IMG/VR virus record: IMGVR_UViG_3300021959_000521
Span: 1 to 20,583 of that record
Direction: 5' to 3' (one strand)
DNA length: 20,583 nucleotides
Origin: a virus
The notes beneath the pieces are model-generated. The model was given only the letters and a program-made list of their open reading frames with translations. It made no database searches and was not told the origin of the DNA. The position numbers and the translations under genes were made by a program. This document shows, piece by piece, positions 19,952-20,583 of this stretch; positions within the stretch are counted from its first letter, which is position 1; the number at the start of each line of letters is the position of its first letter.

Positions 19952-20183
19952 AGAATCTCCTTTAGAGTTTATGACTAAAGCAAAGTTTAGCAAAATTGTC
20001 GAACAGGTTTCTTTAGAAAAATCTTTATCATACATTGATGCTGTCTTGTATGCCTGCGAGCAAAACGGAATAGATCTTGAAGACTCAAAAAAATATGTAT
20101 CAAATGTCATCAAGAGCAAACTCGAAGCAGAGGCGATGAGTTTAAATTACATAGAAAGAAAGGCAGAACTTCCTTTTGAATAA
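19941..20183 (+). CDS. 33: Late-transcription co-activator (gp33-like)
   Basis: The 80-residue protein matches the gp33 family of T4-like marine phages: an acidic N-terminus, FSKIVEQVSLEKSLSYIDAV (about 16-35), YACEQNGIDLEDSKKYV (about 37-53), then LEAEAMSLNYIERK and a C-terminal ELPFE. In T4, gp33 binds RNA polymerase and the sliding clamp, and with sigma factor gp55 activates late promoters of the TATAAATA type; the short acidic/hydrophobic C-terminus is the clamp contact. The gene is shorter than T4 gp33 (112 residues) but similar in length to cyanophage versions. A matching late promoter lies at 1145. No gp55 gene is in the window. Confidence 0.8.
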   Translation: MTTEESPLEFMTKAKFSKIVEQVSLEKSLSYIDAVLYACEQNGIDLEDSKKYVSNVIKSKLEAEAMSLNYIERKAELPFE

Positions 20184-20583
20184 TTATTTTATCAGAGAGT
20201 TCATCTTTGACGAAGAACAAAAAGAGACCCTCCTGACAAAGTTCAAAGAACTTGAACCGCAACTTTCTCCCGCACAAGTTTATGACAGGAATTTAGAATC
20301 TTCTTCTATTTCAGAAACTAGAAAATGTGAAAACATACCGTTTACTTACAAAGAATTCCCCGACATTTCTCTTGCGCTTAGAGAACTTTTACTAGATCTT
20401 TCTCCTAGTTTTCCTGAAGACCTTTGGTTCGCGCAATTTGAGTTTATACGTTATGAAGGAGTTGGGCAACAATTTTTGTGTCACACAGACGACATAGACG
20501 AGATTGGCAGCGCACATAATCGTTTGTTTACCTCCGTCACGATGATTGAAAAATCTGACGACCTCGTCGGTGGCAAGTTAAAA
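20176..20583 (+). CDS. 2-oxoglutarate/Fe(II)-dependent oxygenase, 3' end cut by the window
   Basis: The frame opens at TTG 20176, the only canonical start after an in-frame TAG at 20152, and overlaps the gp33 stop by eight bases; 136 codons are visible. EFIRYEGVGQQFLCHTDD (about 89-106) gives H103 and D105 of the iron site, and FTSVTMIEKSDDLVGGKL is the typical strand pair following it in prolyl-4-hydroxylase-like enzymes. The distal His and the 2-oxoglutarate-binding Arg lie beyond the window. It is the third Fe-dependent oxygenase here and the second of the P4H type. Substrate unknown. Confidence 0.82.
   Translation, partial: MNNYFIREFIFDEEQKETLLTKFKELEPQLSPAQVYDRNLESSSISETRKCENIPFTYKEFPDISLALRELLLDLSPSFPEDLWFAQFEFIRYEGVGQQFLCHTDDIDEIGSAHNRLFTSVTMIEKSDDLVGGKLK

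Noticed and set aside
1-20583. tRNA genes, CRISPR arrays, insertion sequences, integrase or attachment sites
   Set aside because: Gaps between genes are too short for tRNAs, and no array, transposase or integrase signature was seen on either strand.

Overview
The window reads as an internal piece of a large, strictly lytic T4-like myovirus (class Caudoviricetes), most like the marine T4-type phages. The evidence is the combination of class I ribonucleotide reductase genes (nrdA, nrdB), phoH, a T4-type lysozyme, a homologue of the late-transcription co-activator gp33, an exact T4-type late promoter (TATAAATA), several small protein families typical of marine T4-like phages, and many 2-oxoglutarate oxygenases and glycosyltransferases. 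Every gene is on the + strand. Packing is very tight, with many ATGA or TAATG stop/start overlaps, and no stretch without a gene reaches 300 bases. The host should be Gram-negative, because the phage carries an inner/outer membrane spanin pair. I see no tRNA, rRNA, CRISPR array, insertion sequence, integrase or attachment site. Both ends are cut inside genes.

Layout. (1) 1-3257: a probable late/structural block. It holds a cut basic protein, overlapping i-spanin and o-spanin genes, an EF-hand plus zinc-motif acidic/basic protein preceded by the late promoter, a small membrane protein with a SAP/HeH-like tail, two conserved T4-like phage proteins, and a 54-residue protein with a T4 capsid-targeting-like N-terminus. 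(2) 3326-8959: a nucleotide-metabolism and accessory block. It holds nrdA, a 2OG-Fe(II) oxygenase, nrdB, a JmjC/cupin-like oxygenase, a 23-residue PqqA-like peptide, a small protein, a staphylococcal-nuclease-like enzyme, a zinc-ribbon microprotein, a GIY-YIG-like protein and a DUF6433-like protein. (3) 8981-10684: a small gene, then a clear terminator and a sigma-70-like promoter, an FmdB-like small protein, phoH and lysozyme. (4) 10703-17570: a continuous nine-gene cassette for modifying sugars or surfaces, comprising a NodU/TobZ-type carbamoyltransferase, a GT8-like glycosyltransferase, a sulfotransferase, two SAM methyltransferases, two GT25 paralogues, a DxD glycosyltransferase and a sialyltransferase/DUF115-like protein. 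(5) 17571-20583: a train of small early-type genes. Two collinear 83-base copies of a hairpin-promoter-RBS cassette drive the first two. The train ends in the gp33 homologue and a cut third 2OG-Fe(II) oxygenase.

How it fits together. NrdA/NrdB raise dNTP supply for phage replication. The SNase-like protein could recycle host nucleic acid. Lysozyme and spanins carry out lysis. gp33, with a gp55 sigma factor expected elsewhere, would fire TATAAATA late promoters such as the one at 1145. The nine-gene cassette probably builds a decorated glycan on the host surface, the virion or the DNA; its target cannot be read from sequence. The most striking small item is the PqqA-like peptide gene at 7187-7258, which has no other pqq gene nearby. 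The second is the repeated promoter cassette flanking a cargo gene.
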